A DNA stretch of 64,000 nt from Achromobacter agilis (GCF_900496965.1 NZ_UFQB01000003.1:310001-374000), one strand, 5' to 3'. Counted from the stretch's first letter, positions 17,034 through 27,298 are shown. Translations and numbers: made by a program. Notes: generated from the letters alone by a model not told the origin.

Positions 17034-18527
17034 ATGAGTGAAGTCCCGCGCGTTCCGCTATTGATCGGCGGCAAGCTAGTGCAGTCCAAAACCACCGAAT
17101 GGCGAGACGTGATCAATCCCGCCACCCAGGAGGTCGTCGCCAAGGTTCCCTTCGCCACCCGCGAAGAACTGGACCTGGCCGTCTCCAACGCCAAGGAGGC
17201 CTTCAAGACCTGGCGCAACAGCGGGCAGGGCATGCGGATGCGCGTCATGCTGAAGTTCCAGGAGCTGCTGCGCGCCAACACCGGCAAGCTGGCCGAGATG
17301 ATCACCCGCGAGCACGGCAAGACCCTGCCGGACGCCGAAGGTGAAGTCGGCCGCGGCCTGGAAGTGGTCGAGCACGCCTGCTCGATCGCCAACCTGCAGC
17401 TGGGCGAGTACGCCGAAAACGCCGCCTCGGGCATCGACGTCTATACGCTGATCCAGCCGCTGGGCGTGTGCGCGGGCATTACCGCGTTCAACTTCCCCGT
17501 GATGCTGCCTTGCTTCATGTTCCCGATCGCCGTGGCTTGCGGCAACACGTTCGTGCTCAAGCCCTCCGAGCAGGATCCGACGTCATCGCTGTTCCTGGCG
17601 GAACTGGCCCTGGAAGCCGGCCTGCCCCCGGGCGTGCTGAACGTCGTGCACGGCGGTCCGGAAACCGCCAACGGCCTGTGCGAGCATCCGGACATCAAGG
17701 CGGTCTCGTTCATCGGTTCGACCCGTGTGGGCACCGAGATCTACAACCGCGCGTCGGCCGCGGGCAAGCGCTGTCAGTCCATGATGGGCGCCAAGAACCA
17801 CTGCGTGGTCCTGCCGGACGCCGATCCCGATGTCGCCCTGAACCAATTGCTGGGCGCCGCCTTCGGCGCGGCCGGCCAGCGCTGCATGGCTTCGTCGGTG
17901 GCCGTGCTGGTCGGCGAGGCGCGCAACTGGCTGCCCGACTTCGTCGAGCGCGCGAAGAAGCTCAAGGTCAATTCCGGCACCGACCGCGCCGCCGACCTGG
18001 GCCCGCTGGTGTCGCCCAATGCCAAGAAGCGCGTCGAAAGCCTGATCCAGAAGGGCGTGGACGAAGGCGCCAAGCTGCTGCTGGACGGTCGCAACCTGAA
18101 GGTGGCGGGCTTCGAGCAGGGCAATTTCGTGGGCCCGACGATCTTCGACGGCGTCAACGAAAACATGACCATCTACACCGAAGAGATCTTCGGCCCGGTC
18201 CTGTGCGTGGTGGGCGCCGAAACGCTGGAGGACGCGGTGGCATTCATCAACCGCAATCCCAACGGCAACGGCGTCGCGCTGTTTACCCAGGATGGCGGCG
18301 CGGCCCGTTACTTCCAGAACAACATCGACGTGGGCCAGGTGGGCATCAACGTGCCGATCCCGGTGCCTGTGGCCTGGTTCAGCTTCACTGGCTCGCGCGG
18401 CTCCAAGCTGGGCGACCTGGGCCCCAACGGCAAGCAGGCCGTGCAGTTCTGGACGCAGACCAAGACGGTCACCGCGCGCTGGTCGGCCCACGCCAAGAGC
18501 GTGAACACCACAATCGCGATGCGCTGA
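17034..18527 (+). CDS. mmsA: CoA-acylating methylmalonate-semialdehyde dehydrogenase
   Basis: MmsA oxidises methylmalonate semialdehyde to propionyl-CoA and malonate semialdehyde to acetyl-CoA, with NAD, CoA and loss of CO2. It serves valine, inositol and beta-alanine breakdown. The protein has 497 residues. Cofactor-binding motifs are at [16 protein letters not shown] and FIGSTRVG, and the catalytic Cys284 lies in [10 protein letters not shown], the form typical of MmsA. GAGGAG lies just before the ATG. It follows the binding-protein gene and probably shares its LysR control. Its propionyl-CoA product links it thematically, though not physically, to prpE in this window. Confidence 0.95.
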   Translation: MSEVPRVPLLIGGKLVQSKTTEWRDVINPATQEVVAKVPFATREELDLAVSNAKEAFKTWRNSGQGMRMRVMLKFQELLRANTGKLAEMITREHGKTLPDAEGEVGRGLEVVEHACSIANLQLGEYAENAASGIDVYTLIQPLGVCAGITAFNFPVMLPCFMFPIAVACGNTFVLKPSEQDPTSSLFLAELALEAGLPPGVLNVVHGGPETANGLCEHPDIKAVSFIGSTRVGTEIYNRASAAGKRCQSMMGAKNHCVVLPDADPDVALNQLLGAAFGAAGQRCMASSVAVLVGEARNWLPDFVERAKKLKVNSGTDRAADLGPLVSPNAKKRVESLIQKGVDEGAKLLLDGRNLKVAGFEQGNFVGPTIFDGVNENMTIYTEEIFGPVLCVVGAETLEDAVAFINRNPNGNGVALFTQDGGAARYFQNNIDVGQVGINVPIPVPVAWFSFTGSRGSKLGDLGPNGKQAVQFWTQTKTVTARWSAHAKSVNTTIAMR

Positions 18528-18532
18528 AAAGG

Positions 18533-18596
18533 GGACGTCTTGCTCCTAAGCTTATATGAATAAGTGATATAGCAAGGCGTCCTTATTACTTATAAT
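18533..18596 (+). promoter_or_regulatory. Nested inverted repeat and promoter upstream of cysB
   Basis: An imperfect 12-bp inverted repeat (GGACGTCTTGCT and AGCAAGGCGTCC, 11 of 12 matching, 26-base gap) encloses a smaller one (CTTAT and ATAAG). A TATAAT -10 box follows at 18591-18596 with only a weak -35. The arrangement suits a regulator-controlled promoter, possibly autoregulated by CysB, but could also be part of the mmsA 3' end. Confidence 0.45.
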
Positions 18597-18621
18597 TGGT
18601 CCGTCTATCAGGGGCCAATTC

Positions 18622-19566
18622 ATGAACCTGCAGCAATTTCGTTTCGTGCGGGAAACCATCCGGCGCGACTTCAATCTGACCGAAGCCGCCCGGATGCTCT
18701 ACACCTCCCAACCGGGGGTATCCAAGGCAATCATCGAGTTCGAAGATGAACTGGGCATCAAGATCTTCGAACGGCATGGAAAACGCATCAAAGGGCTGAC
18801 CAAGCCCGGCCTGGCGGTGTCGCAGGTCATCGATCGCATCATGCGCGAAGTGGACAACCTCAAGAAGGTCAGCGACGAGTTCGCGCGCCGCGACGAGGGT
18901 GGCCTGGTGATTGCATGCACGCATACCCAGGCGCGCTACCTGCTGCCCAGGGTCATCCCCGCGTTCCGCAAGCAATTCCCCAAGGTGCATCTGTCGCTGG
19001 CCGAAGGCAGCCCCGCGCAACTGGCCGAGATGGTCCTGCACGAGCAGGCCGACCTGGCGCTGGCGACGGAATCCCTGGCCCTGACGCCCGGCCTCGCGAC
19101 GTTGCCGGTCTACGCCTGGGAGCACACCGTGGTGGTGCGTCCGGACCACCCGCTGGCCGAGCTGACTTCCAGCGCCGCCAAGCGGCTGTCGCTGGCGCAG
19201 CTGGCTGAATTCCCCATCGTGACCTATGACCGGGCCTTCACCGGCCGCAGCACCATCGACGAGATCTTCGCGAACCAGGGCATTCATCCGGACATCGTGC
19301 TGGAAGCCATTGACGCCGACGTGATCAAGACCTATGTCGACGTGGGCCTGGGCATCGGCATCATCGCGGGCGTGGCCTATGACCCGCGGCGTGACTCCAA
19401 TCTGGTGGGGCTGCCCGTGGGCCATCTGTTCGGCACCCATACGACACGCGTCGGCGTGAAGTCTGGCGTGTTCTTGCGCGACTACGTCTACACCTTCCTG
19501 GAAATGCTGGCGCCTTCGCTGAGCCGTGCAGTGGTGACGGAAGCAGTGCAGGGCGTTCCCAAATAG
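18622..19566 (+). CDS. cysB: CysB-family LysR regulator of sulfur assimilation
   Basis: A 314-residue LysR-type protein that closely resembles CysB, activator of cysteine biosynthesis and sulfate or sulfonate uptake genes. CysB binds N-acetylserine as inducer, and sulfide or thiosulfate antagonises it. The diagnostic start MNLQQFRFVRETIRRDFNLTE and the helix TSQPGVSKAIIEFEDELG are the CysB/Cbl form of the HTH, quoted here in part. The C-terminal domain contains the ligand-pocket THTQARYLLP and the conserved TYDRAFTGRS segment. Cbl and SsuR are paralogues of similar size, so the exact member is less certain than the subfamily. A strong terminator follows it. Confidence 0.88.
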   Translation: MNLQQFRFVRETIRRDFNLTEAARMLYTSQPGVSKAIIEFEDELGIKIFERHGKRIKGLTKPGLAVSQVIDRIMREVDNLKKVSDEFARRDEGGLVIACTHTQARYLLPRVIPAFRKQFPKVHLSLAEGSPAQLAEMVLHEQADLALATESLALTPGLATLPVYAWEHTVVVRPDHPLAELTSSAAKRLSLAQLAEFPIVTYDRAFTGRSTIDEIFANQGIHPDIVLEAIDADVIKTYVDVGLGIGIIAGVAYDPRRDSNLVGLPVGHLFGTHTTRVGVKSGVFLRDYVYTFLEMLAPSLSRAVVTEAVQGVPK

Positions 19567-19591
19567 ACGGTTCGTCCTGTCGCAAGCAAGC

Positions 19592-19624
19592 CGCGCGGCG
19601 CCTTCCGGCCCGCGCTTTTTTTTT
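19592..19624 (+). terminator. Intrinsic terminator of cysB
   Basis: A GC-rich stem (GCGCGG-C-GCC paired with GGCCCGCGC, one bulged base, short TTCC loop) is followed by nine or more T. It lies 26 bases after the cysB stop. Confidence 0.9.
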
Positions 19625-19697
19625 GGATGGACCGGGTCTCGCTATCCCTTTTTGCGGGCTCATAAAAATAATTAAATAAGAACAGATCTCATTTGTG

Positions 19698-19725
19698 TTG
19701 ACTAAAAAATAGGAATCATTATCAT
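19698..19725 (+). promoter_or_regulatory. Promoter overlapped by a Fur box
   Basis: A -35 TTGACT (19698-19703) and a -10 TATCAT (19720-19725) are 16 bases apart. A Fur-box-like 19-mer at 19705-19723 matches the consensus at 14 of 19 positions by my count, with AATCATTATC exact. It covers the spacer and the -10, the position expected for Fur-Fe(II) repression. The DUF2325 gene starts 35 bases downstream. Confidence 0.75.
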
Positions 19726-19759
19726 TACATCCAGTCTCAACGACCCAGTGAGGTTCATC

Positions 19760-20083
19760 ATGACGGCAGGACTCAGTGCAGTGGTAGTGGGCGCCGACCG
19801 CCTCGGCAACATTCCCGATCTTCTCAAAGGACACAATATTTCGATCACGCACCACATCAGCGGGCGTGATCCCTCGCATCAAAAGAAGACGCTGCAACTG
19901 CCGTCCGGCACCCAACTGGTCATCCTGCTGACCGATTTCCTCGGCCACAACGTCATGAAGACCTTCCGCAACGCGGCGCAGCGCGGCGGCATCCGGGTCG
20001 TGGCTTGTCGCCGTTCGGTCTGCAGCATGCAGCAGGCGTTGCAGCAATGCGGCCTGTGCTCCCGCGCGGGCACGGTGCACTAA
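19760..20083 (+). CDS. DUF2325 domain protein, probably iron-regulated
   Basis: A 107-residue soluble protein that matches the DUF2325 type: an N-terminal VVVGADRLGNIPDLL strand-turn-helix, a central HISGRD stretch and LVILLTDFLGHNVMKTFRNAA, then a C-terminal Cys-containing tail with CRRSVCSMQQALQQCGLC. The four cysteines (CRRSVC and CGLC) could bind metal or take part in redox chemistry. The start at 19760 has GAGG upstream; the GTG at 19748 is the alternative. The promoter carries a Fur box and the gene appears monocistronic, with a bidirectional terminator behind it. The family function is unknown; iron-limited expression is inferred from the operator only. Confidence 0.82.
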   Translation: MTAGLSAVVVGADRLGNIPDLLKGHNISITHHISGRDPSHQKKTLQLPSGTQLVILLTDFLGHNVMKTFRNAAQRGGIRVVACRRSVCSMQQALQQCGLCSRAGTVH

Positions 20084-20165
20084 ACCGCCGGCCGCCTGCC
20101 GCGGCCGGGTAAAAGAACTGGGGAGGCCGAAACGGCCTGCGGCGTTCAAGCCGCGAAGAGAAACG

Positions 20166-20201
20166 AAAACGCCGCCGGACTGGAAAGCCCGGCGGCGTTT
20201 T
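20166..20201. terminator. Bidirectional terminator between DUF2325 gene and NlpC/P60 gene
   Basis: A perfect stem AACGCCGCCGG/CCGGCGGCGTT with flanking A and T runs (AAAAC before, GTTTT after) sits between two convergent genes and can stop transcription from both sides. Confidence 0.92.
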
Positions 20202-20230
20202 GCTTGTTTGTACGGGAAGCGGGGCGGGGC

Positions 20231-20890
20231 TCAGTTGGCCGCGCGCGCGGAGGCCATGAGATTGTTGTCGAGGCGGCGGGCGCCGTTGTAGCGCTTGGCC
20301 CAGTAGGCCATGGTCATGTTTTCGACGCGGACCACGCCGCCGGCGCTGGGCGAGTGCACGAAGCGGTCATCGCCCAGGTAGATGCCCACGTGCGAATAGC
20401 GGCGGCCCAGCGTGTTGAAGAAGACCAGGTCGCCGGCCTTCAACTCGTTCTTGTCGACGGCGACGCCCTGACGCGCCATCTCGGCTGCGACGCGGGGCAG
20501 TTTCAGGCCCAGCGAACGTTCGGCGGTGTACGTGACCAGCCCGCTGCAATCGAAGCCGGTATCGGGGGAATTGCCGCCGAAGCGGTAGCGGATGCCCAGT
20601 TGGTTCAGGGCTTCGCTTACCATGGCGTTGTCGCTGCTCACGCCCGAGTGGGCCTTCTGGCGCTCGCGCTTGAACTTGTGCACCACCAGCATGCCGATGG
20701 GGTCATCGGCGGTGGCGACCCACTCCGTTTCGTAGGGGTCGATCTCCGACGTATAGGCGGTTGACTTTTGGCTTGTGCCGGCACAACCTGCCAGACCCGC
20801 CATGCACGCAAACAGCGCCAGCAAACGCAGACCGCGAGTTGCCTGGCCAGTAGATGAAATCTGTAGCGCGCGTGTGGAGTGTCGATGCAT
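20231..20890 (-). CDS. NlpC/P60 lipoprotein, Spr/MepS-like peptidoglycan endopeptidase
   Basis: A 219-residue predicted lipoprotein. The signal sequence ends in a LAGC lipobox with the lipidated Cys at residue 36. The NlpC/P60 domain (about 88-205) carries the catalytic triad: Cys115 in FDCSGL, His167 in YSHVGIY and His179 in RFVHSPS. Spr/MepS-like enzymes cut peptide cross-links in peptidoglycan to allow wall growth. The basic N-terminus before the hydrophobic core is longer than usual (about 20 residues), and no better internal start is visible. It is divergent from prpE across a 289-base AT-richer spacer. Confidence 0.92.
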   Translation of the reverse strand: MHRHSTRALQISSTGQATRGLRLLALFACMAGLAGCAGTSQKSTAYTSEIDPYETEWVATADDPIGMLVVHKFKRERQKAHSGVSSDNAMVSEALNQLGIRYRFGGNSPDTGFDCSGLVTYTAERSLGLKLPRVAAEMARQGVAVDKNELKAGDLVFFNTLGRRYSHVGIYLGDDRFVHSPSAGGVVRVENMTMAYWAKRYNGARRLDNNLMASARAAN

Positions 20891-21179
20891 TCGCCTGGGG
20901 ATGACTTGCGGACAACGACAGAAAGCACGGAATTCGCCGTGAATCTGACCAGGATGTCAGCAAAATCAACATTTTTGTACAACTTTGCGGGCGATTCTAC
21001 CAAACTTTTAAGACCGGCCCGTTACGTTACCGGCTTAAATGTCCATGCAGCGTGGACGCTAGGCAGAATTTTTTTGACTTGCGGCAAGCCTCGTGCAAGG
21101 TTCGCCTACCAAAATGACCGAAGGATTCAAAAAGAAAGCAATCAGCCTTAAGGCTTACGAACGATAACAGGAGACATAA
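20891..21179. promoter_or_regulatory. Divergent spacer between NlpC/P60 gene and prpE
   Basis: This is the longest gene-free stretch in the window. It is clearly less GC-rich than its surroundings. It holds a small hairpin near 21041-21057 (GTCCA...TGGAC), a TTGACT at 21074-21079 without a convincing -10 partner, and AGGAGA just before prpE. I see no small ORF, RNA gene or recognisable riboswitch in it. Confidence 0.4.
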
Positions 21180-23069
21180 ATGCAAAAAACCCGGGATTTC
21201 CATTACCGCTCGGTGCACGATCGCGATGCATTCTGGCGGGAAGAGGCGGGCCGCATTCATTGGGAAACGCCGTTCGAGTCTGTGCTGGACTTCTCCCGGC
21301 CGCCCTTCGCCAAGTGGTTCACGGGCGGGCGGACCAACCTTTGCTACAACGCGGTCGACCGCTGGCTGCCGACCCAGGCCGACGCGCCGGCCCTGATCTG
21401 GGTGTCTACCGAGGTTGAGCGGGAGCGCGTCTATACGCGCCAGGACGTCTTCGAAGAGGTCAATGCCGCCGCCGCCATGCTCAAGGAACTGGGCGTGGGG
21501 CGCGGCGACCGGGTGCTGCTGTACATGCCGATGGTGCCGGAAGCGGTGTTCACGATGCTGGCTTGCGCCCGGATCGGGGCGGTGCACTCCGTGGTATTCG
21601 GCGGTTTCGCCTCGGTCAACCTGGCCCAGCGCATCGACGACGCGGCGCCCAAGGTCGTGGTCTGTACCGATGGCGGTTCCCGCGCCGGCAAGGTCGTGCC
21701 GTACAAGCCGCTGCTGGACCGAGCGCTGGCGCTGGCCAAGTCGCCGCCGGCCTCGGTCGTGGTGTTCGACCGCGGCCTGGCCCCCTTCGAGCCTGTGGCC
21801 GGGCGCGACCTGGATTACGCGGCCCTGCGGGAACGTCACCGCGGCGCGCGGGTGCCGGTCGAATGGCTGGAATCGTCCGAACCCAGCTATATCCTCTATA
21901 CCTCAGGCACCACGGGCCGGCCCAAGGGCGTGCAGCGCGACACCGGCGGCTACGCGGTGGCGCTGGCCTCGTCCATGGAATACATCTTCAACGGGAAGCC
22001 TGGCGACACCTTCTTCTGCACTAGCGACATCGGCTGGGTGGTGGGGCATTCCTATATTGTCTACGGCCCCCTGATCGGCGGGCAGGCGTCGATACTGTAT
22101 GAAGGCACGCCGGTGCGCCCGGACGGCGCGATCCTGTGGAAACTGGTAGAGCAGTTCGGGGTCAACGCCCTGTTTTCGGCGCCGACCGCGGTGCGCGTGC
22201 TCAAGCGTCAGGACCCGGCGCTGCTCAAGCAGCACGACCTGTCCACGCTGCGCGCGGTGTACCTGGCGGGCGAGCCCCTGGACGAGCCGACGGCGCAATG
22301 GATTTCCAGCGGGCTGGGCAAGCCCATCATCGACAATTACTGGCAGACGGAATCCGGCTGGCCGATCCTCTCGGCCCAGCCCGGCGTAGAGAACGTGCCC
22401 ACCCGCTACGGCAGCCCGTCGTTCCCCGTGTACGGCTTCGACGCGCGCATCGTCAGCGAATCCACCGGCGAGGACCTGGGCCCCGACCAGAAGGGCGTCG
22501 TGGCCATCGTGCCGCCGCTGCCGCCGGGCGCCATGTCCACCATCTGGGGCGACGACGAGCGTTTCGTCGAGACCTATTTCACCTCCATTCCCGGGCGCCA
22601 GGTGTATTCCACCTTCGACTGGGGCCTGGTCGACGCCGACGGCTACTGGTTCATCCTGGGGCGCACGGACGACGTGATCAACGTGGCGGGCCACCGGCTG
22701 GGCACACGCGAGATCGAGGAATCGGTCAACAGCCACAGCCAGGTCGCCGAGTGCGCGGTGGTCGGGGTGGCCGATACGCTCAAGGGGCAGGTGGCCATGG
22801 CGTTCGCCGTGCTGAAGAATCCGGCGGGCGCCGAAACGCCGGAGGGGGCAAAGCAGCTGGAAGGCGATATCATGCGGCTGGTGGAAGATCAGCTGGGAGC
22901 GGTGGCCAGGCCCGCCCGGATCCGGTTCGTGGGCGCGTTGCCCAAGACCCGCTCCGGCAAGGTGCTGCGCCGCGCGATCGTCGCGGTATGCGAAGGACGC
23001 GATCCCGGGGACCTGACAACCATCGAAGACCCAACCGCCCTGGAACAGATCAAGGAGTCGCTGCAATGA
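21180..23069 (+). CDS. prpE: Propionate-CoA ligase
   Basis: PrpE activates propionate to propionyl-CoA through an acyl-adenylate, the entry step to the methylcitrate cycle. The protein has 629 residues, the usual length. An ACS-type N-terminal domain (FWREEAGRIHWETPFESVL is cut short here) precedes the adenylation motif YTSGTTGRPKG near residue 240. YWQTESGWP is the acetyl/propionyl ACS signature, and the acetylatable lysine is in PKTRSGKVLRR near the C-terminus. AGGAGA precedes the ATG. The stop overlaps the start of the following GlcG/HbpS-like gene (ATGA). No prpBCD genes are adjacent. Confidence 0.95.
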   Translation: MQKTRDFHYRSVHDRDAFWREEAGRIHWETPFESVLDFSRPPFAKWFTGGRTNLCYNAVDRWLPTQADAPALIWVSTEVERERVYTRQDVFEEVNAAAAMLKELGVGRGDRVLLYMPMVPEAVFTMLACARIGAVHSVVFGGFASVNLAQRIDDAAPKVVVCTDGGSRAGKVVPYKPLLDRALALAKSPPASVVVFDRGLAPFEPVAGRDLDYAALRERHRGARVPVEWLESSEPSYILYTSGTTGRPKGVQRDTGGYAVALASSMEYIFNGKPGDTFFCTSDIGWVVGHSYIVYGPLIGGQASILYEGTPVRPDGAILWKLVEQFGVNALFSAPTAVRVLKRQDPALLKQHDLSTLRAVYLAGEPLDEPTAQWISSGLGKPIIDNYWQTESGWPILSAQPGVENVPTRYGSPSFPVYGFDARIVSESTGEDLGPDQKGVVAIVPPLPPGAMSTIWGDDERFVETYFTSIPGRQVYSTFDWGLVDADGYWFILGRTDDVINVAGHRLGTREIEESVNSHSQVAECAVVGVADTLKGQVAMAFAVLKNPAGAETPEGAKQLEGDIMRLVEDQLGAVARPARIRFVGALPKTRSGKVLRRAIVAVCEGRDPGDLTTIEDPTALEQIKESLQ

Positions 23070-23473
23070 ATACCAAACCCGTGCTGAGCGCCGAAGACGT
23101 CAAGAAAGTGTTGGCCGCGGCCGAGGCACACGCCCTGCAGAACAAATGGGCCGTCACCATCGCCGTGGTTGATGATGGCGGCCACTTGCTGGGCATGCTG
23201 CGCCTGGACGAAGCCGCCCCGATTTCGGCGCACATCGCGCCCGCGAAGGCCAAGACCGCCGCGCTGGGCCGCCGCGAATCGCGCGTCTATGAAGAAATGA
23301 TCAACAACGGCCGCTATTCGTTCCTGTCGGCCCCGCTGATCGACGGCCTGCTGGAAGGCGGCGTGCCGGTCGTAGCCAACGGCCACGTGGTGGGCGCGGT
23401 CGGCGTGTCGGGCGTCAAATCGACCGAAGACGTGCAGATCGCGCAAGCAGGCATCGCGGCGCTGGGCCTATGA
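23066..23473 (+). CDS. GlcG/HbpS-family protein
   Basis: A 135-residue protein of the GlcG/HbpS (PduO C-terminal-like) family. It has the conserved AVTIAVVDDGGHLLGMLRLDEA strand region (quoted in part: VVDDGGHLLGMLRLD), then PAKAKTAALGRRES, a GGVPVV turn and the late VGAVGVSG strand. Members bind haem (HbpS) or accompany glycolate and acyl-CoA metabolism genes (GlcG), but the enzymatic role is not established. It overlaps prpE by 4 bases at its start and the next MFS gene by 4 bases at its stop, so the three genes are probably one translationally coupled operon. Confidence 0.82.
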   Translation: MNTKPVLSAEDVKKVLAAAEAHALQNKWAVTIAVVDDGGHLLGMLRLDEAAPISAHIAPAKAKTAALGRRESRVYEEMINNGRYSFLSAPLIDGLLEGGVPVVANGHVVGAVGVSGVKSTEDVQIAQAGIAALGL

Positions 23474-23523
23474 GCCTGCCGGGCCGCCCCAAAGGCGAAT
23501 ACCGGAGTGCGGAGCACGAAGGC
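23470..23523 (+). repeat. Tandem 60-bp-period repeat, copy 1
   Basis: A 54-base segment identical to 23530-23583, with a period of 60 bases, an exact multiple of three. It starts with the ATG of the transporter frame and encodes [18 protein letters not shown]. Confidence 0.97.
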
Positions 23524-24930
23524 GGACCGATGAGCCTGCCGGGCCGCCCCAAAGGCGAATACCGGAGTGCGGAGCACGAAGGCCGCCTCCTGAGCCAGGG
23601 CGAGCCCTCGGAAGCGTCGCCCGACGCTTCCGGCCAGAACGGCGGGGCAGGGGGCGGCAGCCCCCTGAATCCCGGCGTGGCCAAGCGCGAAGTCTGGGCC
23701 TGGGCCATGTACGACTTCGCCAATTCCGGCTACACCACCGTGATCCTCACGGCGGTGTTCAGTACCTATTTCGTCGGCGTGGTGGGCGGGCGCGCCCCGT
23801 GGGCCACGCTGGCCTGGACCGCGGCGCTATCGCTGTCCTATCTCCTCATCATGCTGACCATGCCCACGCTGGGCGCCCGCGCCGACGCGCGTGCCGGCAA
23901 GCGCCGCCTGCTCTACACGAGCACGGTGGGCTGCGTCGCCGCCACCCTGGTGCTGACGCAGGCGGGCCCAGGCGACGTCTGGCTCGCGCTGGCCGCCATC
24001 GTCATTTCCAACTACTGCTACTGCGTGGGCGAGTCCGTGGTCGCGGCGTTCCTGCCCGAGCTCGCCAAGCCCACGGCGCTGGGCCGGGTCTCGGGCTGGG
24101 GCTGGAGTTTCGGCTATTGCGGCGGCATGCTCACGCTGGGCCTGTCGCTGGTGGTCGTGACCCTGGCCGAGGCGCGCGGCGCGACCGCCGAGCACTTCGT
24201 GCCGTGGGTCATCGTCGTCACGTGTTCCGTCTTCGCGCTGGCGGCGCTGCCGTCCTTCTTCCTGCTGCGCGAGCGTGCCAAGCCGCAGGCCGGCCAGCCC
24301 GAGGCGCTGCACGTGCTCAAGCGCCTGGCCTATGCCTGGCGCGAAACCGGGCAGCACTTTCCGGAATTCCGCCGGCTGCTCATGTGCATTGCCTGCTACC
24401 AGGCCGGGATTTCGGTGGTGATCACGCTGGCGGCCGTATACGCCTCGGAGGTCATGGGGTTCACCACACCCCAGATCATGCTGCTGGTCTTCACGGTGAA
24501 CATCGGCGCCGCGGCGGGGGCGTTCTCGTTTGGCTACGTGCAGGACCGCATCGGCCACAAGCCCGCGCTGGCCGTGACGCTGGTCGGCTGGATCGCAATG
24601 GTGCTGGTGGCCTACGCCGCCGTGACGGCGCCGGTGTTCTGGGTGGCCGCCACGCTGGCCGGGTTGTGCATGGGCACCACCCAGAGCGCGGGGCGGGCGA
24701 TGACCGGCGCGCTCGCTCCCGCGGGCCGGCTGGCCGAATTCTTCTCGCTATGGACCTTTGCGGTGCAGCTGGCCGCCGTGATCGGCCCGCTGACCTACGG
24801 CCTGGTGACCTGGGCGACTGACGGCAACCACCGCCTGGCCATCCTGGTTACCGGCCTGTTCTTCGTCGGAGGCCTCATCCTGCTGTCGCGCGTGGATATG
24901 AAGCGCGGCCTGGCCCGGCGGGCCGCCTGA
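23470..24930 (+). CDS. UMF1-type MFS transporter with repeat-derived N-terminal extension
   Basis: A 486-codon frame. Residues from about 70 on form a UMF1/Atg22-like major facilitator with about 12 membrane segments. The diagnostic [13 protein letters not shown] opens the first helix, and [22 protein letters not shown] follows (quoted in part). The first 69 codons are unlike any transporter. They consist of a tandem 20-residue repeat ([18 protein letters not shown], twice) and a Gly/Ser-rich linker encoded by two DNA hairpins. An in-frame GTG at 23677 would give a transporter starting [14 protein letters not shown]. The upstream ATG overlaps the preceding stop, so which start is used cannot be decided from sequence. 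The substrate is unknown. Confidence 0.82.
   Translation: MSLPGRPKGEYRSAEHEGGPMSLPGRPKGEYRSAEHEGRLLSQGEPSEASPDASGQNGGAGGGSPLNPGVAKREVWAWAMYDFANSGYTTVILTAVFSTYFVGVVGGRAPWATLAWTAALSLSYLLIMLTMPTLGARADARAGKRRLLYTSTVGCVAATLVLTQAGPGDVWLALAAIVISNYCYCVGESVVAAFLPELAKPTALGRVSGWGWSFGYCGGMLTLGLSLVVVTLAEARGATAEHFVPWVIVVTCSVFALAALPSFFLLRERAKPQAGQPEALHVLKRLAYAWRETGQHFPEFRRLLMCIACYQAGISVVITLAAVYASEVMGFTTPQIMLLVFTVNIGAAAGAFSFGYVQDRIGHKPALAVTLVGWIAMVLVAYAAVTAPVFWVAATLAGLCMGTTQSAGRAMTGALAPAGRLAEFFSLWTFAVQLAAVIGPLTYGLVTWATDGNHRLAILVTGLFFVGGLILLSRVDMKRGLARRAA
23530..23583 (+). repeat. Tandem 60-bp-period repeat, copy 2
   Basis: The second exact copy of the 54-base unit. It carries its own in-frame ATG at 23530, so a start here would give the same peptide with one unit fewer. 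The next six bases differ from copy 1, and a possible decayed third copy shares only TGAGCC. Confidence 0.97.
23609..23632. repeat. Perfect hairpin inside the N-terminal extension
   Basis: CGGAAGCGTC and GACGCTTCCG form a perfect 10-bp stem around a 4-base loop, within the open frame of the transporter and 25 bases after the second repeat copy. It resembles an intergenic repeat or terminator stem that has become coding. Confidence 0.85.
23648..23667. repeat. Second perfect hairpin before the alternative transporter start
   Basis: CAGGGGGC and GCCCCCTG pair perfectly around a 4-base loop, 9 bases upstream of the in-frame GTG at 23677. If the GTG is the real start, this hairpin occupies the ribosome-binding region and should reduce initiation. 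Confidence 0.8.
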
Positions 24931-25214
24931 GTCTCACGAAAGCGGCGCCGCGGCTGCTATCCTTATGGTCTGCCCAGCGGCGCCGCGTTTGCAATGCGGC
25001 GCCGGTGCGTTGTTTGCTTGTGCATGCCGCTCGTTTGATGCCTTCCGGCCATTTCGGCGCGAGGCCGGCATTGCCGGCGCTCCGAGTTCCTGCGCCCGTG
25101 CGGGCTCTGGCCCGCATTTTGCGTAAGGTGCCCGTAAGAGCGTGGCGATACGGTTGCAGATGGGTAATAAAAAAGCGGCATAAACGACAGAATCACCGAT
25201 TGGAGACAAAAATC
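24931..25214 (+). other. Spacer between UMF1 transporter and acs
   Basis: A 284-base gene-free stretch. It contains two exact copies of AGCGGCGCCGCG (24941-24952 and 24976-24987) and a partial third (from 24994), each self-complementary, probably the transporter 3' end. It then runs through AT-richer sequence with GGAGAC before acs. No ORF with family resemblance is seen; the acs frame stays open through it, but the conserved N-terminus starts only at 25215. Confidence 0.5.
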
Positions 25215-27194
<1,980 letters not shown>

Positions 27195-27249
27195 GCGCGA
27201 CCGGCCGGCGCGCGCCGGCTGTTCGCTGCGCGACAGGCGCATAATGTCA

Positions 27250-27298
27250 GGCGCCCGTGCCGGCAATCCGCCGGCGCCGGGCGCCTTTTCTTTTTCTT
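27250..27298 (+). terminator. Terminator after acs
   Basis: GGCGCCCG pairs with CGGGCGCC, enclosing further GCCGGC self-complementary sequence, and is followed by TTTTCTTTTTC. It ends about 28 bases before the start of the exporter gene. The frame of that gene runs through it, which supports the downstream GTG start. Confidence 0.8.

Noticed and set aside
20891-21179. Riboswitch upstream of prpE
   Set aside because: I looked for conserved riboswitch cores and saw only a small hairpin; no known class can be supported.
23470-23583. CRISPR-like array
   Set aside because: Only two units, no variable spacers of array type, and the repeats lie in frame within a coding region.
25005-25214. Seventy-residue N-terminal extension of acs
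   Set aside because: The frame is open but the sequence is not Acs-like. GGAGAC precedes the ATG at 25215, which gives the conserved start.
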